This document shows, one piece after another, positions 46,413-55,242 of a stretch of 64,000 bases of DNA; position 1 is the first letter of the stretch; each line of letters opens with the position of its first letter. Location of the stretch: the NCBI GenBank assembly GCA_947497185.1, contig CANMFL010000003.1, forward strand, positions 62,001 through 126,000, written 5' to 3'. This stretch comes from an uncultured Paracoccaceae bacterium (GTDB lineage: Bacteria > Pseudomonadota > Alphaproteobacteria > Rhodobacterales > Rhodobacteraceae). The notes under the pieces are model-generated. The model ran no database searches, was not told the DNA's origin, and saw only the letters and a program-made list of their open reading frames with translations. The position numbers and the translations under genes were made by a program.

Positions 46413-47146
46413 TATTCAGCGGCCTCGTGTGAGTGGTCATGATGATGGTGGTCGTGGTCATGACGGTAAAGCGCCAGCGCACCGCCCGTCCCTGTCCCGA
46501 ATAATTCGCGATAAGCGGGCGCGGCACTGACAACTTCGGGCGTGCCTTCACAGCAAACGTGCCCGTTCAGACAAATCACGCGATCAGAGGCGCTCATCAC
46601 CACGTGCAATTCGTGGCTTACCATCAGGACTGCACAGTCAAGCTCGGTACGGACTGCTTCGATTTGTCGATAGAAGCTCGCCGATCCTGGTTGGTCCAGC
46701 CCTTGCGTCGCCTCATCAAGCATCAAAACGTCAGGTCGCCCGATGATCGCGCGCGCCAGCAAAACCCGTTGGAATTGACCGCCAGACAGCCCCGCCATCT
46801 GCCGTAGCCCCAGATCAGTCAGCCCTGCGGTTTCCAACGCCTGACAAGCATCATGGTCGCTTACACGTCGCGGCAAATCCAGAAACCGGCGCACAGTCAG
46901 CGGCATCGATTGATCGATATGCAGCTTTTGCGGCACATAGCCAATTTTCAGCCCCTTCGCCCGCGTCACCGCACCACTACTCGGCTTCAGCGCCCCAATC
47001 AGAACCCGCAAAAGCGTCGATTTACCGGACCCGTTTGGTCCGACAATCGTGACGATTTCACCCGGAACCAATGCCAGCGTGACACGATCCAACACATTAT
47101 GCCCACCATAGCGAAAGGCGACTTTTTCAGCAGCAAGTAAGGTCAT
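46412..47146 (-). CDS. znuC: Zinc ABC transporter ATPase ZnuC
   Basis: A 244-residue ATPase with Walker A VGPNGSGKST, the signature LSGGQFQRVLLARA and Walker B DVLMLDEATQGLD. The C-terminus has a His-rich tail (HDHDHHHHDHSHE), common in ZnuC, that may hold zinc. The ATG at 47146 overlaps the zur stop (ATGA) and was preferred over the longer frame. Confidence 0.94.
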   Translation of the reverse strand: MTLLAAEKVAFRYGGHNVLDRVTLALVPGEIVTIVGPNGSGKSTLLRVLIGALKPSSGAVTRAKGLKIGYVPQKLHIDQSMPLTVRRFLDLPRRVSDHDACQALETAGLTDLGLRQMAGLSGGQFQRVLLARAIIGRPDVLMLDEATQGLDQPGSASFYRQIEAVRTELDCAVLMVSHELHVVMSASDRVICLNGHVCCEGTPEVVSAAPAYRELFGTGTGGALALYRHDHDHHHHDHSHEAAE

Positions 47147-47622
47147 GGTACGGTCTGGCACTCTGGGCAAAGGCCCTCTGCTTCGATCACAGTTTGTTCG
47201 ATTTGGAACCCCGTTGATGCAGCTGTAGCCCCCAAGGATGTATCAGACGCCTGCGCCTCGGCGACCGTACCGCAACCTCGGCAGATCATGAAGGCAGGAT
47301 TGTGAACTGTGTCCGGATGAGAGCAAGCAACAAAGGCGTTCAACCGTTCAATGCGGTGCACAAACCCTTGATCTACAAGGAAAGACAACGCCCGATAGGC
47401 CACTGGCGGCTTGGCGCCAAACCCGTCCGTATCAAGCCGCGCCAACACATCATACGCACCCAGTGCAGCATGCGCTTCGAGCAGGATTTCAAGCGTCCGG
47501 CGTCGCACCGGCGTGAATTGCACCTTACGCGCAAGACAAGCAGCATCAGCAGCCGCGAGGGCCGACGCGACACAGGTCGTGTGGTCGTGCTGTGCAAAAC
47601 CTTTGGGGGTCGTCGTTTCCAT
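47143..47622 (-). CDS. zur: Zinc uptake regulator Zur
   Basis: A 159-residue Fur-family repressor. It has RRRTLEILLEAHAALGAYDVL (winged-helix part), a zinc set CSHPDTVHNPAFMICRGCG (CxxC plus His) and another CPEC at the C-terminus. With zinc it shuts off znu genes. It faces znuA over a short gap with a Zur-like palindrome. Confidence 0.94.
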   Translation of the reverse strand: METTTPKGFAQHDHTTCVASALAAADAACLARKVQFTPVRRRTLEILLEAHAALGAYDVLARLDTDGFGAKPPVAYRALSFLVDQGFVHRIERLNAFVACSHPDTVHNPAFMICRGCGTVAEAQASDTSLGATAASTGFQIEQTVIEAEGLCPECQTVP

Positions 47623-47634
47623 CTTGCAATCCGT

Positions 47635-47652
47635 GTTACGTTATAACATATC
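47635..47652. promoter_or_regulatory. Zur-type box between zur and znuA
   Basis: The core GTTATAAC (47640-47647) is a perfect palindrome flanked by GTTAC and ATATC; it resembles the TGTTATA-type Zur sites of alphaproteobacteria. It lies between the divergent zur-znuCB and znuA genes, so Zur can repress both. Confidence 0.75.
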
Positions 47653-47685
47653 AATCTTAATATGATTCACCAACAGAGGCAAGCC

Positions 47686-48720
47686 ATGTCAATTCGCACT
47701 CGTCTACTTTTACCAATCCTCGCCATTCCGACTGCAGCGCTGGCAGATGCACCGCGCGTCATGACCGACTTTGGCCCGACGCAAAGCATCGTTGCTGACT
47801 TGATGTCCGGCGTGGCATTGCCCGAAGTATTGCTGACCCCTGGTGACGACCCGCATGACTTCACCTTGCGCCCGTCGCAAGCGCGGACGCTTTCGAATGC
47901 AGACGTCGTGATCTGGGTCGGCCCTGCCCTCACACCTTGGTTGGTTGATCCAGTGGCCAATCTATCGGGCGACGCGGTTGGCTTACCATTGCTAGAGACC
48001 GAAGGCTGGGAAATCCTGCCGACACGCGGCACAGAAGATGACGATCACGATGATCATGAAGACTCGCACGACGATCATGACGATCATGACCACGACGACC
48101 ACGACGACCACGACGACCACGACGACCACGGGCATGACGATGATCATGATGAAGACAAGCATGATAATCACGAGCACGACGAAGATAATCACGACGCGCA
48201 TCACGGCCATGACCACGGCGACAGCGACCCTCACGCGTGGCTCGACCCTGCGATTGCTTCTGTCTGGGCTGGAGAGATTGCAGCGACGTTGACAACTTTG
48301 GACAGCGAAAACGCGCAAACCTACGCCGACAACCTAGCCAAATTTCAAGCTGACATGACCCAACTCACCGCGGATCTCGCAGCTATCACTGACGACGTTG
48401 ATGGCAGCCGCCTCATCCTCCCTCACGACAGCTTTCAGTATTTCGAAGTCAGCACGGGCCTTGTCCCAGCAGGTTTCATCTCGAACGCCGAAGATGCTGA
48501 TCCGGGCCCACAACACCTGCGCGGCTTGCGCGAACAGGTCACATCAGGCGCTGTGACCTGCGTGTTGCATGAATCTCCGACCGATGCCGAATGGGCGGAT
48601 GTTTTGATCGAAGGCACCGACGCGAAATCAGCACTGCTCGACGTCACTGACCGCGCCGAAGTTGGCTATGCCGCGATGATGCGCCAACTGGCCGAAACAC
48701 TGCGCGATTGCGCGAACTAA
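47686..48720 (+). CDS. znuA: Zinc-binding protein ZnuA
   Basis: A 344-residue periplasmic protein with a signal peptide (MSIRTRLLLPILAIPTAALA). Metal ligands appear in GDDPHDFTLRPS, DPHAWLDPA and ILPHDSFQYF. A loop at about 117-178 is rich in His (about 20) and Asp, typical for ZnuA and able to hold zinc near the site. The ATG at 47686 is preferred because AGAGG lies 7 bp upstream and it starts the signal peptide. Its stop overlaps the MATE gene stop. Confidence 0.95.
   Translation: MSIRTRLLLPILAIPTAALADAPRVMTDFGPTQSIVADLMSGVALPEVLLTPGDDPHDFTLRPSQARTLSNADVVIWVGPALTPWLVDPVANLSGDAVGLPLLETEGWEILPTRGTEDDDHDDHEDSHDDHDDHDHDDHDDHDDHDDHGHDDDHDEDKHDNHEHDEDNHDAHHGHDHGDSDPHAWLDPAIASVWAGEIAATLTTLDSENAQTYADNLAKFQADMTQLTADLAAITDDVDGSRLILPHDSFQYFEVSTGLVPAGFISNAEDADPGPQHLRGLREQVTSGAVTCVLHESPTDAEWADVLIEGTDAKSALLDVTDRAEVGYAAMMRQLAETLRDCAN
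48034..48219 (+). repeat. Repetitive His/Asp codon tract inside znuA
   Basis: Runs of GAC/GAT and CAC/CAT codons, with a tandem GACGACCAC unit around 48094-48128, encode the His-Asp loop. The tract is prone to slippage, so its length may vary between strains. Confidence 0.7.
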
Positions 48721-50030
48721 GCGTCAGCCGACGCTTCAAGTGCGGGGTATTTCAACGCCAACGTGACGCCCCGCACGACAAAGTTTAGCAATAGCCCAAC
48801 CCACAACCCGTGATTGCCAAACAGGGCCATCAGGGGAAAGACGCAGACAAAGTAGACCACCGCAGACACAACCATCATGTTGCGCATGTCCGTGGTCCGC
48901 GTGGCCCCGATGAAAATCCCGTCCAGCATCCATGCCGCGACCCCGATCAATGGTGCCGCGATCATGTAGGGAAGGAACACGCGCGCCGCGGCTTGCACGT
49001 CTGGCGCTGTCGTCATGGTGTCGATGATCGTTGTCCCGAATAGAGCAAAGCAGACCGTCAGGAATAACCCCGTTGCCGTCCCCCATCCACAGGTCAGGAT
49101 CGCCGCACGTCGCAAAGCTGCCCGTCTGCGTGCGCCCAGCGCCTGCCCGACCAGAGATTCAGCGGCAAAAGCAAAGCCGTCCTGCGCGTAGGCCGTGATA
49201 TAAAGGAACTGCAGTAGAATTTGGTTCGCCGCCAGATTGACGTCCCCAAAATCCGCCCCCCAGAACAGAAAACTGACAAAGACCGCTTGCAGCAGAACCG
49301 ACCGGATCATGATGTCGGTGTTCACTATCGCCATGCGCTTTAACCGGATGCGGTCAAATATCCGCGCGGCATCGCGCCACGCCGTGCCCGCGAATGCGTC
49401 GCGACACAGCCATAGACCCAATGCGAGCCCCGACCATTCCGCGATAAATGTGGCCCACGCGACGCCCGACACGCCCCAATCAAATCCCAGCACAAAGATC
49501 AGGTCGAGGATAATGTTCGCGCTGTTCATCACAACTTGGATCGCAAGGATCGCTTTGGTGCGCTCTACCGCCACAAGCCAGCCCGTGATCCCGTAAAGTG
49601 CGATGGTCGCGGGCGCGGACCACACACGGATCGCCATGTAATCGCGGGCAAGGCTTTCGACCTCTGCGCTCGCAGGTGACAGGCTGAACGCGCCGTAAAA
49701 TAATGGGATTTGCAGAACGATGATCGCGAGACCCGCAGTCGCGCCGATCAGCAATGCGCGTGACAACAAGGCCGCGACTTCGGCATCATCGCCCGCACCA
49801 TGCGCCTGTGCCGCAAGGCCCGCTGTGCCCATGCGCAGGAACCCGAACACCCAGTACAGCGCCGTGAGAATGATCGCGCCGATCCCGACTGCGCCAATCG
49901 GGACCGCGTCGCCCAACTGCCCGACCACGCCCGTATCCACAGCGCCAAGGATCGGAACCGTCGCGTTGGACAGCACGATCGGCAATGCGATATATAGAAC
50001 CCTGCGATTGGTCAGCGCGCCGATCTTCAT
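48717..50030 (-). CDS. MATE family efflux transporter
   Basis: A 437-residue membrane protein with about 12 helices in two halves, starting IALPIVLSNATVPILGAVDTGVVGQLG, a DinF/MATE pattern. It exports cationic drugs or metabolites with sodium or protons. The ATG at 50030 overlaps the thioesterase stop (ATGA), which decides the start. Confidence 0.92.
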   Translation of the reverse strand: MKIGALTNRRVLYIALPIVLSNATVPILGAVDTGVVGQLGDAVPIGAVGIGAIILTALYWVFGFLRMGTAGLAAQAHGAGDDAEVAALLSRALLIGATAGLAIIVLQIPLFYGAFSLSPASAEVESLARDYMAIRVWSAPATIALYGITGWLVAVERTKAILAIQVVMNSANIILDLIFVLGFDWGVSGVAWATFIAEWSGLALGLWLCRDAFAGTAWRDAARIFDRIRLKRMAIVNTDIMIRSVLLQAVFVSFLFWGADFGDVNLAANQILLQFLYITAYAQDGFAFAAESLVGQALGARRRAALRRAAILTCGWGTATGLFLTVCFALFGTTIIDTMTTAPDVQAAARVFLPYMIAAPLIGVAAWMLDGIFIGATRTTDMRNMMVVSAVVYFVCVFPLMALFGNHGLWVGLLLNFVVRGVTLALKYPALEASADA

Positions 50031-50521
50031 GGCGCCTTTGTACGATCCGGCATCAAGAAATGCCCCGTGCCTTGGGCAAACAGCTTCGTGCGATTGTCCT
50101 GCCAAGCCTCCACATGCACCGATGCATAACGTCGCCCGGACCTGTTTACGCGCGCCCGTGCATAAGCGTCACGCGGCAAACCAGAGCGCAGGTAGTCGAC
50201 GGTAAAATCAATGGTCTTAGGCAGTTGGATGCGATCCGGCAGATCAACGGTTTTGCCTTCCATATCATCCCAGATCATCGCCCAGCTTAGCTGGATAATT
50301 GCGGTGATCTCTAGAAACGCCGCCGTCACGCCACCATGAATCGCAGGCAGCATCGGGTTGCCGATATGGTCTTCCTTGAATGGCAACACAGCCGTCAATT
50401 CATCACCGCGACGGTCAAACTGCACCCCAAGGAACTGGATATACGGCACGTCGGACAATAACTGCTGCAAGGCCGCGTCGCGCCGCTGTTTAATCACTTG
50501 GACGGGTTCAGGTTTATTCAT
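50027..50521 (-). CDS. PaaI-type hotdog-fold thioesterase
   Basis: A 164-residue hotdog protein. GNPMLPAIHGGVTAAFLEITA holds the HGG motif and catalytic side, and TVDYLRSGLPRDAYARA a later strand. It would split an acyl-CoA thioester. The ATG at 50521 overlaps the stop of the second thioesterase (ATGA). It is the middle gene of a three-gene unit. Confidence 0.85.
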   Translation of the reverse strand: MNKPEPVQVIKQRRDAALQQLLSDVPYIQFLGVQFDRRGDELTAVLPFKEDHIGNPMLPAIHGGVTAAFLEITAIIQLSWAMIWDDMEGKTVDLPDRIQLPKTIDFTVDYLRSGLPRDAYARARVNRSGRRYASVHVEAWQDNRTKLFAQGTGHFLMPDRTKAP

Positions 50522-50958
50522 GACGTCACCGCCTTTTGCTGTGGCACCGTGAATGCGCCCGTTGCGGTGGCCACTGGCCGATCCGTGTCGGCGTCCGTCG
50601 CAACTGCGCGGACAAAGGCCACGTTGCGGGTCACATGATAACAGGTCGCAGTGGCCGTGATCCGATCCCCCGGCGTCGCAGAGCGCATATAATCGATCCG
50701 CAGGTCCAATGTCGCCGTCGGCACACCCGCGTTCGGATGGCACATTACGGCAGTACCGCAGCAGGTATCCATCAGCGCAGACACGGCCCCGCCATGGATC
50801 ACACCCGTTTCGGGATCACCAATCAACCGCGTATCATAAGGCATTGAAATCACAGCCTCACCCGCACCCGACCGTTCCACCAGCATCGACAACGCCTTGG
50901 CGTGCGGCATGTTCTGGATAAAGTCGGCTACCATCTCTGCTTGATTTTCTGGTGTCAT
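50518..50958 (-). CDS. PaaI-type hotdog-fold thioesterase
   Basis: A 146-residue hotdog protein with ETGVIHGGAVSALMDTCCGTA and LDLRIDYMRSATPGDRI, typical of PaaI thioesterases. The ATG at 50958 has AAGGGACA upstream; the longer frame was rejected. It leads the unit with the second thioesterase and the MATE gene. The two thioesterases likely act as a pair or on related acyl-CoAs. Confidence 0.85.
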   Translation of the reverse strand: MTPENQAEMVADFIQNMPHAKALSMLVERSGAGEAVISMPYDTRLIGDPETGVIHGGAVSALMDTCCGTAVMCHPNAGVPTATLDLRIDYMRSATPGDRITATATCYHVTRNVAFVRAVATDADTDRPVATATGAFTVPQQKAVTS

Positions 50959-51093
50959 CGCCTGTCCCTTGTCACGCCTCGTATGGTCTATATCTGACAT
51001 TCCCAAGCCGCCGCGAAAAGGTGTTTCTTGAATGGCATTGGCACGTTGCCTTGGGTCATGACCGCGCTATACTATTGAGTAAGGAGAACCGTG

Positions 51094-51462
51094 ATGTCTG
51101 AACCCCGCCTAAGCTTTAAAGAAATGTGTGCCAAGTTCGATGTCACGCCGCGGACGTTGCGCTATTACGAGTATATCGAATTGCTCACCCCCGAAAAAGA
51201 AGGTCGGTCCCGCTTCTACGGCAGCAAGGAACTTGCGCGTATGACGCTGATCTTGCGCGGCCGCAGGTTTGGCTTTGCGTTGGAAGACATCCGCCAGTGG
51301 CTTCAGATTTACGAGAACGAAGGCAACACCACGCAGATGGAAACGTGGATCGAACTTGCGGACAAGCAACTGATTGAGCTGACCGAACAACGCAAACAAC
51401 TGGATGATACGGTCGCCGAATTGCAGCGACTGCGCGATCTGACAGCGCAAAACCTTAAGTGA
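51094..51462 (+). CDS. MerR family regulator
   Basis: A 122-residue protein with the MerR helix-turn-helix and wing (FDVTPRTLRYYEYIELLTP, RRFGFALEDIRQWLQ) and a C-terminal coiled coil (about 75-118). No cysteine suggests it does not bind metal there; it resembles LiuR-type regulators of acyl-CoA breakdown. AAGGAG (51081-51086) lies 7 bp before the ATG at 51094. A paralog follows 400 bp downstream. Confidence 0.85.
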   Translation: MSEPRLSFKEMCAKFDVTPRTLRYYEYIELLTPEKEGRSRFYGSKELARMTLILRGRRFGFALEDIRQWLQIYENEGNTTQMETWIELADKQLIELTEQRKQLDDTVAELQRLRDLTAQNLK

Positions 51463-51861
51463 CCCCAGGTTAGGGGCGGCCCCAACACTGCGAGCCGCCA
51501 TTGTCGCTGGCACGGAACCAATCCGGCGTCTGCCCTGCATCCACACGTCACAAATCCCAGCTGCATTTGACGCTTCGCCAAATGACCGTGCCGCAAACCC
51601 CTTATTTACAGACGAATATGGTATGGAATACCCTACCCCACTTTCCGAACTGCCGGGCTGGCTACACGTTTAGGGGGAAAAACAGCGCCGCCCTCCCTCT
51701 TATTAAATTACGCGTGACCTAGGGTTAAATTTGCTGACCTTTCGTAAGCTCGCAAATGACGCCACGTTCCGTTTACGTTAACGTCAACAAAGCTTGTATG
51801 GTTTGAGTCGACAGCGCACCTCGACTGCACAGCGACCAACATGCAGCCCAAGGATTGCACT
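51463..51861. other. Gap between two MerR genes
   Basis: About 400 bp without a convincing gene. It holds the dyad GGTATGGAATACC (51620-51632) and the 18-bp palindrome at 51771-51788, and it must contain the promoter of the beta-oxidation operon. Confidence 0.5.
51771..51788. promoter_or_regulatory. 18-bp palindrome, likely MerR operator
   Basis: GTTTACGTTAACGTCAAC is an inverted repeat with one mismatch (T51774 against C51785) around ACGTTAACGT. It lies 74 bp before the second MerR gene. MerR proteins of the LiuR kind bind similar TTTACGT-type palindromes, so this is a likely operator for one or both MerR proteins. Confidence 0.65.
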
Positions 51862-52263
51862 ATGACAAACGAAACAATGACCATCCGCGACATGTGCGTG
51901 GAATTCGACGTAACACCGCGCACTTTGCGCTTTTATGAGCAAAAGGAGCTTCTGTTTCCCATTCGTAACGGCCAGCGCCGGATGTTCACAAAACGTGACC
52001 GCGCGCGCCTCAAACTGATCCTACGCGGCAAGCGTTTCGGGTTCAGCCTAGAGGAAATTCGGCAGTTGCTCGATTTGTATCACATGGGCGACAGCCAACA
52101 GACACAACTGGCTAAGACGTTTGAATTAGCCAAGAAACATCTCGCCGACATGATCGCCCAGCGCGACGAGTTAAATGTCGCCATCGAAGAGATGAAGACA
52201 CAAATGGAATGGGGCGAAAAGCGCCTGAACGAACTGGCCAGCGGTAAAATAGCCGCCGCCTAA
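51862..52263 (+). CDS. MerR family regulator, paralog of the first
   Basis: A 133-residue protein very like its upstream neighbour: FDVTPRTLRFYEQKELLFP, GKRFGFSLEEIRQLLDLY, then a long coiled coil. It likely binds the 18-bp palindrome just upstream and controls the acyl-CoA dehydrogenase operon 27 bp downstream. AAGGA lies 9 bp before the ATG at 51862, chosen over the one at 51841. Confidence 0.87.
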   Translation: MTNETMTIRDMCVEFDVTPRTLRFYEQKELLFPIRNGQRRMFTKRDRARLKLILRGKRFGFSLEEIRQLLDLYHMGDSQQTQLAKTFELAKKHLADMIAQRDELNVAIEEMKTQMEWGEKRLNELASGKIAAA

Positions 52264-52290
52264 AACGACAAAACCGGAGGAGTCCCGCAC

Positions 52291-54069
52291 ATGCCGATTT
52301 ACAATAGCCCAACCAAAGATCTTCAATTTGTTCTGCACAACCTGCTGAACGTCAGTACGCAAGACATTTCAGGCTACGATGAATTGGACGCGGACTTTAC
52401 CAATGCTGTGCTCGAAGAAGCAGGTAAGGTCGCAACCGATGTGCTGGCCCCGCTAAACCCTGTTGGCGACGTCGAAGGCTGCAAGCTGGAAAACGGCGTC
52501 GTGCGGACCCCAACAGGCTTTGATAAAGCCTTCAAGGTGATGAAAGAAGGCGGCTGGACGGCACTGGATTGCGATCCAGAATACGGCGGTCAGGGCTTGC
52601 CCTACGTGATGAACTCTGCGGTGCAAGAAGCGTTTGTGTCAGCAAACATGGCCTTCAACATGTACCAAGGGCTGACACACGGCGCCTACTCCGCGATCCA
52701 CGCCCACGGCACTGACGCACAAAAGCAAAAGTGGCTGCCGAAAATGGTCACTTGCGAATGGACAGGCACCATGAACCTGACAGAATCGCATTGCGGGACT
52801 GATTTGGGCCTGATGCGTACAAAGGCCGTGCCACAAGACGACGGATCGTTCAAAATCACCGGCCAGAAAATCTTTATCTCGGCTGGCGATCACGATCTGG
52901 CGGAAAATATCGTCCACCTCGTTCTCGCTAAAATTCCCGGCGGCCCTGACGGGATCAAAGGTGTGTCGCTGTTCATCGTGCCGAAAATCATGGTCGATGA
53001 CGCAGGAACGCTTGGCGATCCAAACGGCGTGTCCGTTGGGAAGATCGAAGAAAAAATGGGCATCCACGGCAATGCGACCTGTGTGATGGACTACGACGAG
53101 GCAACTGGCTACCTGCTCGGCGACGAGCACAAAGGCATGCGTGCGATGTTCACAATGATGAACGAAGCGCGTGTCGGCGTTGGCCTTCAAGGCTACGCGC
53201 AAGCCGAGGTCGCCTACCAAAACGCTGTCTTCTACGCGAACGACCGCCTGCAAGGACGCGCCGTAACAGGTGCGCAATTCCCTGAAAAAGCAGCCGATCC
53301 GCTGATCGTACACCCAGATATCCGTCGTAACCTGATGGATCAGAAAAGCTTTGTCGAAGGGGCGCGCGCATTCACGATGTGGGGCGCAAACCTGATCGAC
53401 CGTGCGCACAAGAACAACGACGCAGAGGCCGACGGTCTCATCTCGTTGATGACACCTGTGTTGAAAGGTTTCCTGACCGATAAAGGTTTCGAATACGCGA
53501 CAGCAGCCCAGCAAGTCTACGGCGGCCACGGCTACATCGAAGAATGGGGCATGTCCCAATTCGCCCGCGACGCGCGTATCGCGATGATCTACGAAGGCGC
53601 GAACGGCGTGCAAGCGCTCGACCTTGTTGGCCGCAAACTGGCGCAAGATGGCGGCAGACACGTGATGGCGTTCTTTGAGATGGTGAAAACTTTCATCAAA
53701 GAAAACGACGGCAATGAAGCGCTAAAAGCGGACTTCCTTGAGCCACTCAAAGCGGCGTCAAAAGACATGCAGTCTGCGGGCATGTACTTCATGCAAAACG
53801 GTATGAAAAATCCGAACAATGCACTGTCAGGGTCTTACGACTTCATGCACCTGATGGGTCACGTATGCCTCGGGTTGATGTGGGCTCGCATGGCGAAAGC
53901 GGCACAAGAGGCACTGGATGCAGGCGATAGCGACCGCGATTTCTTGGAAACAAAAATCGCGACTGGTCGCTACTACATGGCGCGGCAACTGCCCGCCACG
54001 GCAATGCACTTGGCCCGGATCAACACGGGCGCTGATACGGTGATGGCACTGGACGCAGCACAGTTCTAA
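52291..54069 (+). CDS. Acyl-CoA dehydrogenase, long form (DmdC-like)
   Basis: A 592-residue flavin enzyme, longer than usual acyl-CoA dehydrogenases (about 380), with an extra C-terminal domain. [17 protein letters not shown] and [16 protein letters not shown] hold the FAD side, and [18 protein letters not shown] the catalytic Glu. Relatives include fatty-acid dehydrogenases and DmdC, which acts on methylmercaptopropionyl-CoA from DMSP; the thiolase and FadB-like neighbours favour fatty acids. CGGAGGAG lies upstream of the ATG. Confidence 0.92.
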   Translation: MPIYNSPTKDLQFVLHNLLNVSTQDISGYDELDADFTNAVLEEAGKVATDVLAPLNPVGDVEGCKLENGVVRTPTGFDKAFKVMKEGGWTALDCDPEYGGQGLPYVMNSAVQEAFVSANMAFNMYQGLTHGAYSAIHAHGTDAQKQKWLPKMVTCEWTGTMNLTESHCGTDLGLMRTKAVPQDDGSFKITGQKIFISAGDHDLAENIVHLVLAKIPGGPDGIKGVSLFIVPKIMVDDAGTLGDPNGVSVGKIEEKMGIHGNATCVMDYDEATGYLLGDEHKGMRAMFTMMNEARVGVGLQGYAQAEVAYQNAVFYANDRLQGRAVTGAQFPEKAADPLIVHPDIRRNLMDQKSFVEGARAFTMWGANLIDRAHKNNDAEADGLISLMTPVLKGFLTDKGFEYATAAQQVYGGHGYIEEWGMSQFARDARIAMIYEGANGVQALDLVGRKLAQDGGRHVMAFFEMVKTFIKENDGNEALKADFLEPLKAASKDMQSAGMYFMQNGMKNPNNALSGSYDFMHLMGHVCLGLMWARMAKAAQEALDAGDSDRDFLETKIATGRYYMARQLPATAMHLARINTGADTVMALDAAQF

Positions 54070-54078
54070 GCAAAACGC

Positions 54079-54100
54079 AGGCGGGCCTCACAGCCCGCCT
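54079..54100 (+). terminator. Hairpin after the acyl-CoA dehydrogenase gene
   Basis: AGGCGGGC (54079-54086) pairs with GCCCGCCT (54093-54100) around 6 bases, without a T-run. It probably stabilises the upstream mRNA or weakens readthrough. Confidence 0.5.
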
Positions 54101-54117
54101 CGCAACGGAGGATGTTA

Positions 54118-54330
54118 ATGCCCAAACGGTTTCGCATGACCCGCCGGTTTCCTGCGGCAATGACCGAAGACGGATACCGCAAGTTAACGCGATTTGCGGA
54201 TGATGCTGGATTGAACAGGGCCGAGGCGTTGAGTTTCATGTTCGAAAACTTAGATAAGTTATTAGACGCCGACGAAGTTCCGTCGCGGCTCCGTAAATTC
54301 AAGTTAACGATTGACGGTGGTAAATTGTGA
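54118..54330 (+). CDS. Small basic protein of unknown function
   Basis: A 70-residue protein, basic at the start (MPKRFRMTRRF) and then helical (DGYRKLTRFADDAGLNRAEALSFMFENLDKL). The pattern recalls ribbon-helix-helix DNA-binding proteins, but this is weak. GGAGG (54107-54111) lies 6 bp before the ATG at 54118. It lies inside a beta-oxidation operon, so it may be a regulator. Confidence 0.6.
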   Translation: MPKRFRMTRRFPAAMTEDGYRKLTRFADDAGLNRAEALSFMFENLDKLLDADEVPSRLRKFKLTIDGGKL

Positions 54331-54339
54331 TCATGGACT

Positions 54340-54545
54340 TTGAGTTGTTTTGGCGAAATGAAGTTGGGGCGGCAGTGTCCACCCCATCGCGCCTCACGGC
54401 TTGGCTATCCGATATGCAACGATGGGGCTTCACTTCGCACGCGACGACACACTCCTGCGTTCCGCGCAAAACCATGTTAGGCGATTAACCTTAATGGGTG
54501 ATGAATAGCTGAGACGACCAATTTCATTTCGCCAAAACAATTCAA
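54340..54545. repeat. 28-bp inverted repeats enclosing 150 bp
   Basis: The left arm (54340-54367) and right arm (54518-54545) are inverted copies with 26 of 28 positions matching; both share the core TTTTGGCGAAATGAA. The inside holds no gene. The size and arms recall a small non-autonomous mobile element, or a repeat that folds in RNA. A third arm copy lies at 45605-45627. No target duplication was seen. Confidence 0.6.
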
Positions 54546-54590
54546 TGCTCCGACTGCCCAAACGGGCGAACCCTCGAAAGGGACCACACG

Positions 54591-55226
54591 ATGACAATGA
54601 TTTTGCACTGCTTTGGCGAAAGCGGAAATGCTTACAAGGCGGCTCTTACCCTCGCGCTATCGGGCGCGGACTGGACACCAGCCTATGTTGACTTTTTCAA
54701 CGGCGGCGCCCGCACCCCCGAATTCATCGAGATGAACATCATGGGCGAAGTCCCCGTGCTAATTGACGGTGATATCGTGTTAACCCAATCCGGCGTTATC
54801 CAAGATTACATCTCATCCAAGACGGGCAAGCTGGGTGGTAAATCCGCCGCTGAACGTCGCGAAATCTTGCGTTGGATATTTTTCGATAACCACAAGGTAT
54901 CCGGCGTTGCTGGCGGGATTCGCTACATGATGAATTTCTTACCAGAAGACAAACGCAACGCCGATGTGATCGCGTTCCAAGCGAGCCGCCTGAAAGCCGC
55001 GCTTAAGATCGTTGAGGCCCAACTCGACAATACAAAATGGCTCGCTACGAGCGACATCACAATCGCTGACATCGCGGTCGCTGGATACTTGTTCTACCCA
55101 GAACCATTCACCTTTGACCGCAAAGACTACCCGAATATCGACCGCTGGATGGACGCAATCGCCGCCCAACCCGGTTGGAAAGCCCCTTACGACCTTTTGC
55201 CCGGCTCACCAGCCGATCGTGCTTAA
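54591..55226 (+). CDS. Glutathione S-transferase family protein
   Basis: A 211-residue protein with the thioredoxin-like part (ILHCFGESGNAYKAALTLALSG, EVPVLIDGDIVLTQSGVIQDYI) and the helical C-terminal part (WLATSDITIADIAVAGYLFYP). It may add glutathione to an electrophile or act in the acyl-CoA pathway. AAGGGA lies about 8 bp before the ATG. The thiolase gene follows. Confidence 0.88.
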   Translation: MTMILHCFGESGNAYKAALTLALSGADWTPAYVDFFNGGARTPEFIEMNIMGEVPVLIDGDIVLTQSGVIQDYISSKTGKLGGKSAAERREILRWIFFDNHKVSGVAGGIRYMMNFLPEDKRNADVIAFQASRLKAALKIVEAQLDNTKWLATSDITIADIAVAGYLFYPEPFTFDRKDYPNIDRWMDAIAAQPGWKAPYDLLPGSPADRA

Positions 55227-55242
55227 TACTCCGGAGGATACT

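Noticed and set aside
48034..48219. Short tandem repeats as a possible CRISPR array
   Set aside because: The repeats are in frame, encode His and Asp within ZnuA, and have no spacers.
47992..48318. Minus-strand Val/Ile-rich frame opposite the znuA His loop
   Set aside because: It is the complement of the GAC/CAC codon tract and looks like a membrane protein only for that reason.
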